The notes under the pieces: model-generated
Databases searched by the model: none
What the model saw: only the letters and a program-made list of their open reading frames with translations
Told to the model about the DNA's origin: nothing
Shown: one piece after another, positions 34,208-44,750 of the stretch
How the letters are laid out: the number at the start of each line of letters is the position of its first letter
How positions within the stretch are numbered: position 1 is the first letter of the stretch
Source: Cornus controversa
Taxonomy: Eukaryota; Streptophyta; Magnoliopsida; Cornales; Cornaceae
Assembly (NCBI GenBank): GCA_026545225.1
Contig: CM048852.1
Span: 58,845,146 to 58,909,145 of the forward strand
Direction: 5' to 3'
Length of the DNA: 64,000 bases
Program-made: the position numbers and the translations under genes

Positions 34208-34486
34208 AATTACTGGAAAAAAATATTCCCTTAAATTGTAAAAAAATATAAGAGATTCAATTTACGGCCAAAGTTAAAACGATGGAAAAATTATTATATA
34301 GTCCTTGGATTATGTGGTCCTGACCAATTATAGGCTAACAAGCAAACAAATGTGTCAGTTTTATTTAGTTTTTTATTTACGTGTCAGTTTATGATTGGTT
34401 GAGACCATGTAATAATTTTTCTTAATGATGATGCTCTCACTAAGCTTGCATCTGGCCTATTAGTCGTTGGATTGAAAGAATGTGCC

Positions 34487-35531
34487 AAGAGGATGCATCT
34501 ACATCATCATCATCATCCATGCTTTAATCCCATATGAATCATTGCCTTAATCGCATATGAATAGGTTCAGCCACATTAATTCTCTCTCTCAAATATTTTC
34601 TACTAATTAACATTTCACCTATTATATTTAGCTTTGAAAATCATTTTTAATAATCTCATCACTTGTTATCTTTGGTCGCTTTCTCTTTATCTTACCATTT
34701 ATAACAACAAGTCACTCTCATTTGATCGGCCTATCTTTAGGTCTCCGATATATGTCTTCAAACCATCTAAGTCTACTCTCTTTAATTTACTCATCAATAG
34801 GTGATACACCTAATTTTTCTCTCACACTTTCATTACTTATCATATCTACTCTACTCACCCCACTCATCCATCTTAATATTCTCATCTCCACTAAGAGGAT
34901 GAATCTACATCATCATCATTATCTATGCCTTAATCACATATGAATGGGGTCAGCCACATGAATTCTCTCTCTCCAATCTTTTCTACTAATTAATATTTCA
35001 CTTATTATATTTTTTAAAATCATTTTTAATAATCTCATCACATGTTATATTTGGTCGCCCTCTCTTTATCTTACCATTTATTATAACAAGTCTCCCTCGT
35101 TTGATCTGCCTGTCTCTAGGTCTCCGATATATGTCTTCAAACCATCCAAGTCTACTCTCTCTAATTTACTTATCAATGGGTGCTACACTTAATTTTTCTC
35201 TCACACTTTCATTACTTATTATATCTATTCTACTCATTTTACTCATCCATTTTAATATTCTTATCTCCACTAAGATGATGAATCTACATCATCATCATTG
35301 TCCATGCCTTAATCCCATATGAATGGGGTCAGCCACGTTCATGAATTCTCTCTCTTCTATCTTTTCTACTACTTACCATTTCATATATTATATTTAAATT
35401 TTAAAGTCATTTTTAATAATCTCATCACATGTTAGCTTTGGTCGCTTACCATTGATTACAACTAGTCTCCCTCGTTTGATCGGTGTGTCTTTAGGTCTTC
35501 AATATATGTGTCTAAATTATCTAAGTCTACT
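34487..35531 (-). mobile_element. Three tandem 3' ends of an RTE-type LINE
   Basis: Units start at 34487, 34893 and 35272 with 'aagaggatgaatctacatc'-type sequence. Each ends (minus strand) in an ATG/GAT trinucleotide tail after the C-terminal RT reading MRILKWM, ESVREKLSVAPID, RESRLGWF and RPRDRQIKRGRL, which is typical of plant RTE LINEs. The third unit is cut at 35531 by the Athila-like element and continues at 46263. Many stops are present, so it is inactive. Confidence 0.75.
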
Positions 35532-37038
35532 TGATCGGCATCGAATGTTGCGCATTCTAGCCTCTTAACTTATGTATTTTATTCTCTTAGTGATAGATTA
35601 TTTTGTTATTTTACTTTGTTTTAGTATTTTCTGTATTTTCAGGGCCTTAATGAGTATTTCAGTTAAAACCAAGCTTTTGGGCTTTTAAAGAAGACATCCA
35701 AGATGGTGAGATGAAGCCTACATCAAGGAGATTCACTCAACCATTTATTTCAACTCAAATCAGCCCAAGAAAGAGGTCCAAGAGAATTACAGCTGCTTAA
35801 GAAGGTTTCGGGCCTGAAGCCCAAATCTGCGCATAATGCAGTCTTAATCCCGTTTTGGAAAACGGACCAGAAGTCTTATTTCCGAGCCTCAAATCGACAT
35901 TATTTCCGCGTGGGGTTGAACGAAATTTGATTCTGCACACTTTTGTATTTCACGAAAATTCCGTGAATCGGACTTCTAGTGGGTCAAAAGTTGGGCCGAA
36001 GTCAGCAGGAAAAACCCACCTGATTAGTGCTGCGGGAAACCCTAATTAATTTCTAATTGGATTAGGACTTTGGTGAATTCTCTTGGGGAATAAAAGGAAG
36101 ACTTGGAGGCTGAATTGAGGGAGCTTACAGAGAGATTGGAGAGTCTGAGAGGGCTGAAGAGAACAGAAACATATTGCAGAGCCATTGGAGAACGAAGTCA
36201 TACGCGTAATTCAGAAAGATGATGTCTTCTTCCTCAACAGTTGAAGCTTCTTCTTCTACCATGAGCGGCTAGTTCATCCACTAGGGTTTTGATGTAGCCC
36301 TAACAAAGCATCAATGGTTTGATTGTTTTAATTATTGGGGACCTTTATATACATGCATAGATTGTGTAATTGTGAGGATTCTTATTAATGAATTGAGTAA
36401 TAAAAGTCTTGTAAATTCAATCTCAATGATTTCTTATCTTGTCTTAGATATTTAGTTGTTGTTATTGAACTCAATCTCTTTTGTTTTCTGTGATCATGAG
36501 AGAGATTATTACACAATGGTAATCACTGAATATATTGTTATGAGCTTTGATGGATTATGCCTAGAGAAGATGAACCATACTGCACCCTAGATTAGAGTAG
36601 TTAGGCAGATGGCCCATGCCAATCGAAGATAGTCCATGGCTTAGCCTTAATCATATGTTATCTTCTTGACGGATGAAGGTGTGCTTGTAGCCACCGACAC
36701 CACTTATGCATGATGTAATTCCCCTATAGTTGATTCAATTGACCATTGATTGTGGAGTTAGTGGTGAAGTCAAACACCCTAGGTTTCTCTCTTATTATCT
36801 TCATTATCTGTTTACCTTTGATTTATTTTATTTTATCTTTTTAATTAGTTAAAAATCAGAATTATTTTCTTATAAATTTAATTAGAATTAGTTCTGTGTT
36901 CCAACTCATCAGAACATAATCCCTGAGGTACGATACCCATTCCTTTCGATAGCCCTATTCTGCAAAGAATTCGTTCTATTGCGAAGTGTGGAAAATTTTA
37001 ATTGGTATACTTTTTGAGTCACACTCACACACGAATCA
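35532..37038 (+). repeat. Athila-like 5' LTR
   Basis: 1507 bp, TGATCGGC...CGAATCA. It contains 'ggggaataaaaggaag', a possible TATA-like site near 36087, and 'aataaaag' near 36400, a possible polyadenylation signal. It pairs with 44751-46257. Confidence 0.97.
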
Positions 37039-37043
37039 ATTTT

Positions 37044-37061
37044 TGGCGCCGTTGCCGGGGA
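37044..37061 (+). other. Athila-like primer-binding site (Asp tRNA type)
   Basis: TGGCGCCGTTGCCGGGGA lies five bases after the LTR. This is the standard site of Athila/Tat elements, complementary to the 3' end of Asp tRNA. Confidence 0.93.
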
Positions 37062-37182
37062 TTATCTATTTGATTGATTGGATTTTACAGAATTAGTTTT
37101 AATTGGATTTTTAGTTTAGGAAATTTTTATATTTTATTTTTATTCTTGTTTTTGTTTTCTTTTCAGGTGCTTTTGGTAATAT

Positions 37183-40100
37183 ATGCAAGGTCGTCGTTCT
37201 GTGGCTGATCCTTTGATACCTCTTGATCCTGAGCCTGAACGTACTCTTAGACAACAGAGGAACATCCCTGTTGACACCAGTGTGCAAGAGGAAGAAATAA
37301 TTGAAGACATGGCAGAAGAGAGGAATAATAACCTTGTTCCTAATGCTGATGGAGAAAGAGCTAGATTGCTTAGGGACTACTATGTTCCTGAGACATATAC
37401 CTCGCCAGCAGGTTTTCAACTGCCCAATGTCACAGCACAGAATTATGAGATCAAGTCCAGCATTATTCAGATGCTACCATCTTATTTTGGGCTGACTCAA
37501 GAAGACCCTTACAAGCATCTGGATGACTTCATTGAAGTGTGCTCAACTACAAAAATTCACAACTTCTCTGAAGATGCTTTCAGAATGAGACTTTTTCCAT
37601 TCTCTTTGAAAGACAAAGCAAAGTATTGGTTCAACTCTCTACCGGCTGGTTCTATCACGACTTGGACTCAGATGCAACATGAGTTTCTCAAGAAGTATTT
37701 TCCGATAGGGAAGACCAATCAGTTCAGACGTGCTATCACTGGTTTCTCCCAACATGAGGGGGAACAATTTTATGAGACATGGGAAAGATTCAAGGACCTT
37801 CTTAGGAAGTGTCCCCATCATCAAGTTCCTAAGTGGCAACTAGTGCAGAGTTTTCATGAAGGGCTCACAGAAGCCAACAGACAGATGGTTGATGCGTCAT
37901 GTGGAGGTACTTTTATGTTGAAGAGTGAAGAAGAGGCATGGACCTTATTTGAAAATCTTAGTGACAACTCTCTACAACATGTGTCATCTACTCGTTCTAG
38001 CAGACCTGCCACTACCAGGAAGACTGATGGGATTTTTGAGGTTGGTGCTTCAGAAGCTATGCCAACTGATATTGATTTAATTGCACAGAAGGTAGCAGCA
38101 ATTATGGCTGCCAATCAAACTCCTTCTGCTTCAAATTCTTCATTGCTAGGCCCGTGTGAATTCTGCTCTAGTCCTATGCATAATGTGAGCAATTGTCCTT
38201 CAATGGGGCAATTTTCTGATATTCAACATGAGCAAGTTCAAGCTACTTTCACTGGACCAATGAATCCTCCACGAGGTAATACTTACAATCCCACATGGAG
38301 GAATCATCCTGGTTTTTCTTACAGTAACCAAGGGGCAGCAATGCAACCATCATATCAACCTAGGACTTTTGTGCCTCAACAGCAATATCAAACACAAAGT
38401 CCTATGGCCCAAAGAATTTCTGCTATTGAAGACAAGCTGACTCTTACCTTGTCTAAATTTGACAAGCTTGATTCTCTTATAGAGACAGTGCAAGCTACTG
38501 CAGCAACAGTACAATCTACAGTTCAGCTAGTGCACTCGCATTCTCAATCCATTGCCAAACTGGAATCTCAGTTTGGACAGCTTGCTACTTCATTGAGTAG
38601 AAGAGAAGAAGGGAAGCTCCCTAGTCAACCAATTGCTAATCCAAGAGGGATGCAAGCTTCCACAAGCAACCCACACCATGAGCAAGTTCAAGCCATTACC
38701 ACTTTGAGAAGTGGGAAAATAATTGACAATAAGGTGGGTGAGAAGAAAGAAGAAGAAAAAGTGATCACAAGTCCAAGTGCTGAAATTCCTTATGAGCCCA
38801 AGGCTCCTTTCCCACAACGTTTTCTTGAAGCATCTAAATTGGGGAAGCAAGGGGACAAGCCGCATGACATGATGGAGGTGTTTCGCCAAGTGAAGATTAA
38901 TTTGCCACTCCTTGATGCCATCAAGCAAATTCCTCCTTATGCAAAATTTTTGAAGGACTTGTGCACTCAGAAAAGGCGTTCTAAAAGCCATGTGCCAAAG
39001 AAAGTAATGCTGCCACAACAAGTAAGTTCAATAATTCAGCAGTGTACTCCTCCCAAGTACAAAGATCCTGGTGCTCCAACTATCTCATGCATTATTGGGG
39101 AGCACCATGTGGATAAAGCTCTTCTTGATTTGGGTGCAAGTGTGAATTTGCTACCCTATTCAGTTTACTTACAATTGGGCTTGGGAGAATTGAAGCCTAC
39201 CTCGGTGGTATTACAATTTGCAGACAGATCAACAAAGCAACCCCGAGGAATCATAGAAGATGTGCTCATTAAAGTGGACAAGTTCTACTTTCCTGTTGAT
39301 TTCATTGTACTTGACACTGAGCCGGTTCACAATCCGAAGAGGCACATTCCTGTGATCCTTGGTCGACCTTTCTTAGCTACTGCTGATGCTTGCATAAATT
39401 GTAGGTCAGGGATCATGGATATTTCCTTTGGCAACATGAAGGTTAAACTTAATATTTTCAATGCTGTTGAGAATCCTCCAGATCAGACTGATGTTTTCTT
39501 CATGGACTCTGAAGAGGTGATTGAATCTGTAGATGAAGTAAGGGTGCAAGAAAAACAGAAGGAGAAGAAGGTGTTTGAAGATCAAATTTCTACCATGGTG
39601 GTAACTTCTGTATGCACTACACTTTCCAAAACACTGCAGAGGGAGCAATTGTTTGGAGTGTCCGACAACTCCACACCATGGTATGCTGATATTGTGAACT
39701 ATTTAGCCACGGGAAAGGTGCCAAAAGACTGGACCAAGCGAGAACGTGATCGATTTTTCGCTAAAGTGCATCATTACTTTTGGGAGGATCCAGAGTTATT
39801 TAAATATTGTCCAGATCAGATCATTCGGCGATGTGTCCCAGACCATGAGTTTCAAGATATTCTCAAGTTCTGCCACTCATTGGCATGTGGAGGCCACTTC
39901 AGTGCAAGGAAAACAGCGGCAAAAGTACTTCAATGCGGATTCTTTTGGCCTTCTCTATTTCACGATGCATATGTTTTCTGTAAGACTTGTGATCGTTGTC
40001 AAAGATTGGGTTCAATGTCAAGACGTGATATGATGCCAATGAGCCCCATTCTGGTGGTGGAGATTTTTGATGTTTGGGGAATTGATTTTATGGGACCCTT

Positions 40101-40977
40101 TCCACCTTCTTTTGGCTACGAATATATTCTGGTTGGAGTGGATTATGTCTCCAAGTGGGTGGAGGCCATTGCAACTCGAACCAATGATCACAAGGTGGTA
40201 ATCAAATTCATGCATGAGAATATTCTGAGTCGATTTGGAATTCCTCGAGCCTTGATCAGTGATGGTGGTACTCACTTTTGCAATAAATTCTTGAGAGGTT
40301 TGCTTGCTAAATATTCAGTGACACATAAGGTGGCAACGCCTTATCATCCTCAAACAAGTGGGCAAGTAGAGCTGTCCAATCGAGAAATTAAGCATGTTCT
40401 CGAGAAGACAGTGAGACCAGATAGAAGAGATTGGTCGTTACGACTGAGCGAAGCACTATGGGCGTATCGGACTGCTTACAAGACCCCTATCGGTATGTCA
40501 CCATATCGGTTAGTGTATGGGAAAGCATGTCATCTTCCAGTCGAGATTGAGCACAAGGCACTTTGGGCAATTCGAAAATTCAATTTCGATGCAAAAAGAG
40601 CTGGGGAAGAGAGGAAGTTGCAATTGAATGAATTAGAAGAGTTTAGACGTGATGCTTATGAAAGTTCACGAATTTACAAGGAGAGGACGAAAGCATTTCA
40701 TGATCGACACATCTCACGAAAGTCCTTCTCTCCAGGTGATAAAGTGTGGCTCTTCAATTCCAAGCTTCGGTTGTTCCCCGGAAAATTGCGTTCAAGGTGG
40801 GATGGACCATTCCAAGTGATTTCGGTTTTTCCTCATGGTGCCGTGGAAATTCGAAGCTTTAGAGATAATACGTTGATGAAAGTTAATGGCCAAAGGTTGA
40901 AACATTGTGTGGAAGGATGTGTGCCAAGAAGAGACGTGGAGTCCGTCGACTTGACGGATCCCATCTATCCGACTTAA
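37183..40977 (+). CDS. Gag-protease-integrase polyprotein without RT/RNase H
   Basis: One uninterrupted 1264-residue frame. Gag (about 90-260) has [18 protein letters not shown] and [22 protein letters not shown] knuckle [14 protein letters not shown] has C325, C328, H333 and C338. A coiled region spans about 405-480. Protease has [10 protein letters not shown] at 649 and [18 protein letters not shown] after it. The frame then goes directly to the segment that normally follows RNase H ([12 protein letters not shown], from about 832). Integrase has H898, C933 and C936 of the zinc finger and an intact catalytic triad D968, D1027, E1063 with 35 residues between the last two, followed by [18 protein letters not shown]. 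The join lies near residue 815-825 and keeps the frame. The protein could assemble particles and integrate but could not reverse transcribe; RT must come from elsewhere. Confidence 0.95.
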   Translation: MQGRRSVADPLIPLDPEPERTLRQQRNIPVDTSVQEEEIIEDMAEERNNNLVPNADGERARLLRDYYVPETYTSPAGFQLPNVTAQNYEIKSSIIQMLPSYFGLTQEDPYKHLDDFIEVCSTTKIHNFSEDAFRMRLFPFSLKDKAKYWFNSLPAGSITTWTQMQHEFLKKYFPIGKTNQFRRAITGFSQHEGEQFYETWERFKDLLRKCPHHQVPKWQLVQSFHEGLTEANRQMVDASCGGTFMLKSEEEAWTLFENLSDNSLQHVSSTRSSRPATTRKTDGIFEVGASEAMPTDIDLIAQKVAAIMAANQTPSASNSSLLGPCEFCSSPMHNVSNCPSMGQFSDIQHEQVQATFTGPMNPPRGNTYNPTWRNHPGFSYSNQGAAMQPSYQPRTFVPQQQYQTQSPMAQRISAIEDKLTLTLSKFDKLDSLIETVQATAATVQSTVQLVHSHSQSIAKLESQFGQLATSLSRREEGKLPSQPIANPRGMQASTSNPHHEQVQAITTLRSGKIIDNKVGEKKEEEKVITSPSAEIPYEPKAPFPQRFLEASKLGKQGDKPHDMMEVFRQVKINLPLLDAIKQIPPYAKFLKDLCTQKRRSKSHVPKKVMLPQQVSSIIQQCTPPKYKDPGAPTISCIIGEHHVDKALLDLGASVNLLPYSVYLQLGLGELKPTSVVLQFADRSTKQPRGIIEDVLIKVDKFYFPVDFIVLDTEPVHNPKRHIPVILGRPFLATADACINCRSGIMDISFGNMKVKLNIFNAVENPPDQTDVFFMDSEEVIESVDEVRVQEKQKEKKVFEDQISTMVVTSVCTTLSKTLQREQLFGVSDNSTPWYADIVNYLATGKVPKDWTKRERDRFFAKVHHYFWEDPELFKYCPDQIIRRCVPDHEFQDILKFCHSLACGGHFSARKTAAKVLQCGFFWPSLFHDAYVFCKTCDRCQRLGSMSRRDMMPMSPILVVEIFDVWGIDFMGPFPPSFGYEYILVGVDYVSKWVEAIATRTNDHKVVIKFMHENILSRFGIPRALISDGGTHFCNKFLRGLLAKYSVTHKVATPYHPQTSGQVELSNREIKHVLEKTVRPDRRDWSLRLSEALWAYRTAYKTPIGMSPYRLVYGKACHLPVEIEHKALWAIRKFNFDAKRAGEERKLQLNELEEFRRDAYESSRIYKERTKAFHDRHISRKSFSPGDKVWLFNSKLRLFPGKLRSRWDGPFQVISVFPHGAVEIRSFRDNTLMKVNGQRLKHCVEGCVPRRDVESVDLTDPIYPT

Positions 40978-41304
40978 TCCCTTCAGAGAGTCAATCGTCT
41001 CCTACGGACGTTAAATAGTAGGTTTTGTATGTATTTCTATACTTTCTTTCGTTTAGTTTTCTTTAATTTTAATTTTTGATTCTAGTTTTCTTAGGTTTTT
41101 CTTCAATTCTAGTTGCGTTTTAATGTTTTTTCTTTGAGTTTTTGATGTATAAGTTGCTTCCGGAGGATGCCAAGAGGTGTACCGAGGTATTCGGACTCAA
41201 GACGGGTGAAAAATCGTGCTCTCGGTCGACCTTGGGCGATGGAGACTCAAAAATATCAAGTCTCGGTCGAACTTGGGCGATGGAGGGTCAAACAGGCCTT
41301 CAGG

Positions 41305-41416
41305 GGGGGGATCGATCGCCCCAGTCAAGGGGGATCGATCGCCCCATGGGAATTCTTGAAGATCCCCACCAGCAGGTGGGCGATCGATCGCCCACTCCAA
41401 GGGGGATCGATCGCCC
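41305..41416. repeat. Cluster of four GATCGATCGCC palindromes
   Basis: GATCGATCGCCC occurs at 41310, 41333, 41381 and 41405, the third inside GGGCGATCGATCGCCC. Spacing is 23, 48 and 24 bp. The cluster lies in the 890-bp spacer between the polyprotein and the second frame of the Athila-like element, in an unusually GC-rich patch. Confidence 0.95.
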
Positions 41417-41867
41417 AAGGGTATAGAGGGGCTGGCCGAAAGTTTGCTCTATAAATGGACTCCTTATCCTATTTGGTTGCTACTACTTACATCTTCTACC
41501 TCTTTGAACTCCAATTCAAGTCCTATATCATCCGGAAAACTAATTTCTTCAATTAGTGATTATTATACAAGGATTCAACATTGATTAACAGCAACTTCAA
41601 CATCAAAGTGGATCAAAAATCACTAGTTCTCAAAGGAAGCTCACACTTTTTCAAGTTCAACATCAAAGAAAGTGAAGTTTTTCCTTGAAGAAATTGTTCA
41701 AATCTTTTTGAGGGCTTTTGAAGACCAAGTTTGGGGGATCAAATTGGTGCAATTACTTGTTCGATTTGGGTGGAAAAATTGCCGAAAAAAAGGAGGTTGA
41801 AGGTTACAAAAGAATTGTGCACACCAAGTGTTCGATTTAATTCCTCAACTACACTTTTTCTACTTCT

Positions 41868-43091
41868 ATGGCACCAAAGAGAGCAAGTCACCAAGATGCT
41901 TCAAGTTCACGTAATCCTCGCCGAGCGAGGAATGATCCGACCACAGGTTCTTCACGATCTCGCCGAGACGGTATTCAAGAGAGATGGCATCCAAGGGCGT
42001 TGAACTATGAAACAACGTTTGACATAGCTGAACTTTATGGTATGTTTCCCGAGACACGATGGGGGATTTCCGACATCCGTCGTCGTCGGTCGGCATCCAT
42101 TTTTGTTCCACTATCATCTACCATTTACCCGAGGCTTGTCAAGGTATTTTATCAAAACTTGATGCCGAAACCTGATGAGCGGGATGTGCTTACTTCTTCC
42201 GTAGATGGAACAATAGTTCGAGTTGACATGTCATCCATTGCCATTGCCATGGGTTGTCCTCATGAATGCCCAGCTGATTTATCTCATATCTACACTCCTT
42301 TACCCGACGAGTTGTCGGTGGGCAATATGGTTGCACGATTGTGTGCCAACCAATTCTCCGGGCCAAAAAGGAATGCAGCTTCAAAGTCTTCAATGCCAAA
42401 TCATTTATGGTTCCTTGACGCTGTGCTACTCAAGAATGTATGTCCAATTGGACATAAAACCGAAAGACGTCAAGAGTTCCTCCGAGCCTTATATGCCATA
42501 CATTTTGGGCATTGGCTGTCACTCCCACAGATTGTCTGGGGCCAGATGGAGAAATTCTATTCCAAGGTTGTGGCCAAGGTACCAGACAGTGCAAGTGACT
42601 GGGAGTTCCCATTCCCTACTATTATTCACCAGTTGCTTGTAACACAGGGGTATGCAGTCCACGAGGATGAGCTTGCCTTTCCACATGACCTTCATTATGG
42701 CACGCATGACTGGAACTTGAGTCGATCTCATATGCACCAGAGAGTCATAGCGGTGCCTGGTGAGGTATCTCGGTTGGCCCAAGGAGGAGAGCATGTAGAT
42801 GTACCACCACCGGTAGATGATCCAGAGGAGATGGAGGCAGAGGAAGAGGAAGTTCATGCACAGGCTGGTGGCCATGATTATCAATACTTAGAAGGGCAGA
42901 TTGCTGGGTTGACAGCCCAGTTTGGCACCTTACAGACAGAGGTCTCCACACAGTTTGGTGCAATGAGAGCAGAGATGGCGGATCACTTTCGTGACACTCG
43001 CCAAGAGCAACTAGAGATGAGGAGGATGATGCGTGCACTGATGCGCCAAGCAAACTTAGATCCGGATGCTCAGTCACCACCACATCCTTGA
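41868..43091 (+). CDS. Athila-type extra ORF (putative plant transposon protein / 'env-like' position)
   Basis: A 407-residue intact frame starting at an ATG in 'tctatggcaccaaag'. It opens with a basic, Ser/Arg-rich stretch (residues 4-35), then a middle domain with YPRLVKVFYQNL, VDMSSIAIAMGCP and HLWFLDAVLLKNVCPIG, resembling the plant-mobile-domain proteins encoded after pol in Athila elements. An acidic patch (EEMEAEEEEV) and a C-terminal heptad-like coil (LEGQIAGLTAQFGTLQTEV...) follow. No signal peptide or clear transmembrane helix is seen, so a true envelope role is doubtful. The function of these proteins is not established. Confidence 0.85.
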   Translation: MAPKRASHQDASSSRNPRRARNDPTTGSSRSRRDGIQERWHPRALNYETTFDIAELYGMFPETRWGISDIRRRRSASIFVPLSSTIYPRLVKVFYQNLMPKPDERDVLTSSVDGTIVRVDMSSIAIAMGCPHECPADLSHIYTPLPDELSVGNMVARLCANQFSGPKRNAASKSSMPNHLWFLDAVLLKNVCPIGHKTERRQEFLRALYAIHFGHWLSLPQIVWGQMEKFYSKVVAKVPDSASDWEFPFPTIIHQLLVTQGYAVHEDELAFPHDLHYGTHDWNLSRSHMHQRVIAVPGEVSRLAQGGEHVDVPPPVDDPEEMEAEEEEVHAQAGGHDYQYLEGQIAGLTAQFGTLQTEVSTQFGAMRAEMADHFRDTRQEQLEMRRMMRALMRQANLDPDAQSPPHP

Positions 43092-43168
43092 CAGGAAGGT
43101 AACCATCTTTTGTATATTATTTTATTTTTAGTTTTTCTGTTTAGTTTTTTTAGTTAGATTTCAAATCT

Positions 43169-43205
<37 letters not shown>

Positions 43206-44740
43206 GAAAAATGAAAAAAATATTTTTTTTTTTTTAGGATTTTTTTTCTTTCATATTTATTTTCACCCATACTATTTTCACTTGATCTTTGGGGTATAGT
43301 GGTTTGTTTTGACAGGTTGTAGCATCCAAGTTTGGGGGAGTGCTTTCATTGCCTTCATGCAATTGGTGTGCTCTATTTTCTTGCCACTACTCCTTGGTCC
43401 TGGTAACATCGTTCTTACTCTTCTCTATGCTTTAATTGGGTGTACATTGAGGACAATGTACAGTTTAAGTTTGGGGGTGAGGCGATGCCTATTTTTGTGC
43501 TTTATTGGAATATGGGGGGAAATTTGTGTGAAATTCTTTTTGTATTAGGATTTTATTTTATTTTATTTTCTTAGTTTGTTTATTTTATTTTATTTTGTTT
43601 TGTTTTTAGATAGAATGTTTTTACATTATTCAAGGGATTAATACCTTATGTAGGTGCTTAACTTGCAATTTTTGAGTATGTTTTAAATTCTTGAAAACTG
43701 TGATTTAAATTAGGTGGTTTTAATCATGGTTTGCAATAACATGTTTTGGAGTAATTAATTTTAGTTTCCTTACATGCACAAACACACTAGCATAATCTTG
43801 TGAGGTATAAACCTATGTTTTGGGTTATTGAGTTACATATGCTTGATATTAATTAGTATCTCTTGAGAATGAGTACCGATGATGTGTTATACTTGACTTC
43901 AATGAAAAAAAAAAAGAAAAAGAAGTGAAAAAAAAGTGATGAATAAGCAAATCAATTTGATCCTTTTCATGAGTAACCGGGCCTCTATGCCTCAGGAAGC
44001 ATGGAGTGTTCGCGTCAAAAGTGAAAGGGTGAGAAAAGATGAGCATTGGTTGTCTTGATTTGTAGCCTGACTGATTCGAGTAATTAGGTCTTCGGGGTAT
44101 CTTAAAGCCTAGTGCCCTAAAGCCATCTGGTTTGGGAGCCACTGACTGAAAGCTTGCTACATGGATCTTTCAGAAAGCTTAATAAATCAAGACATTGCAC
44201 AACCAATAAAGTAATGAAAAAAAGAATGATGAAAAAAAAAATGAAAAAGTCATGTATGCATGTTGGGAAGTATGAGTTCAATAAGGGGAGCTAGTGAGTT
44301 GAAAGGGTATGTGTCTTAATATATTCAGAACTTGGTTATGCTACATGAGATGACTGCTAGTTCACTTTACACGAGGAGACTAGAGTTGATTATTTTGAGA
44401 TATGTTGATGTGAATTATGTATGAGGACCATTGCTTTGAATTATAGAATTTGAAAGTTTGAAACTATTCTTGAATGCAAGTTTGTAACTATGTATTGTAA
44501 TCTTCTTCTTGAATTAATGTTGAAACAGAATTTTGAATGTTTGTGGGTAACATTTCTGGAAACCCTCACGAGACTATACTCGTCCACTAGGGGGAACCTA
44601 GGGGTTTAAAGGCTTGTTGCATATGCTAAATGCAATCGTTTCTCCCACGAAAGTGGAGTTAGGTAGTTTAGTTAGTGTTTAGTAGTTTCTTTGTTTTAGT
44701 TTTGTTTTATTCTATTGCTAAGGGACTAGCAATATGTAAG
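43092..44740 (+). other. Athila-like 3' non-coding region
   Basis: 1.6 kb between the last frame and the 3' LTR with no credible coding sequence. It includes a 34-nt A run (43170-43203), the hairpin at 43441 and two internal AAGTTTGGGGG motifs. Long non-coding 3' regions are usual in Athila elements. Confidence 0.85.
43441..43462 (+). other. Perfect hairpin before an internal polypurine-like motif
   Basis: TGTACATTG-AGGA-CAATGTACA, with 9-bp arms and a 4-nt loop, four bases before AAGTTTGGGGG (43467). From memory, an 'ACATTGAGGACAATGT' palindrome before such a motif recurs in Athila-type elements; this needs checking. Confidence 0.85.
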
Positions 44741-44750
44741 TTTGGGGGTG
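44738..44750 (+). other. Athila-like polypurine tract
   Basis: AAGTTTGGGGGTG directly abuts the 3' LTR start TGATCGG. It primes plus-strand synthesis in this group. Confidence 0.9.

Noticed and set aside
34722-35322. Plus-strand Leu/Ser-rich frames at 34722 and 35101
   Set aside because: They are antisense to the RTE LINE reading and recur only because the LINE 3' end is tandemly repeated.
38590-40275. Antisense frames within the Athila-like polyprotein, and the idea that RT lies on the other strand or in another frame
   Set aside because: No YxDD or RNase H motif is seen in any frame between 37183 and 44750; the other frames are shadows.
41142-41454. Short frames across the GATCGATCGCC cluster
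   Set aside because: They exist in three frames and both strands because the palindromes lack stops; no family match and the region is the ORF spacer of the Athila-like element.
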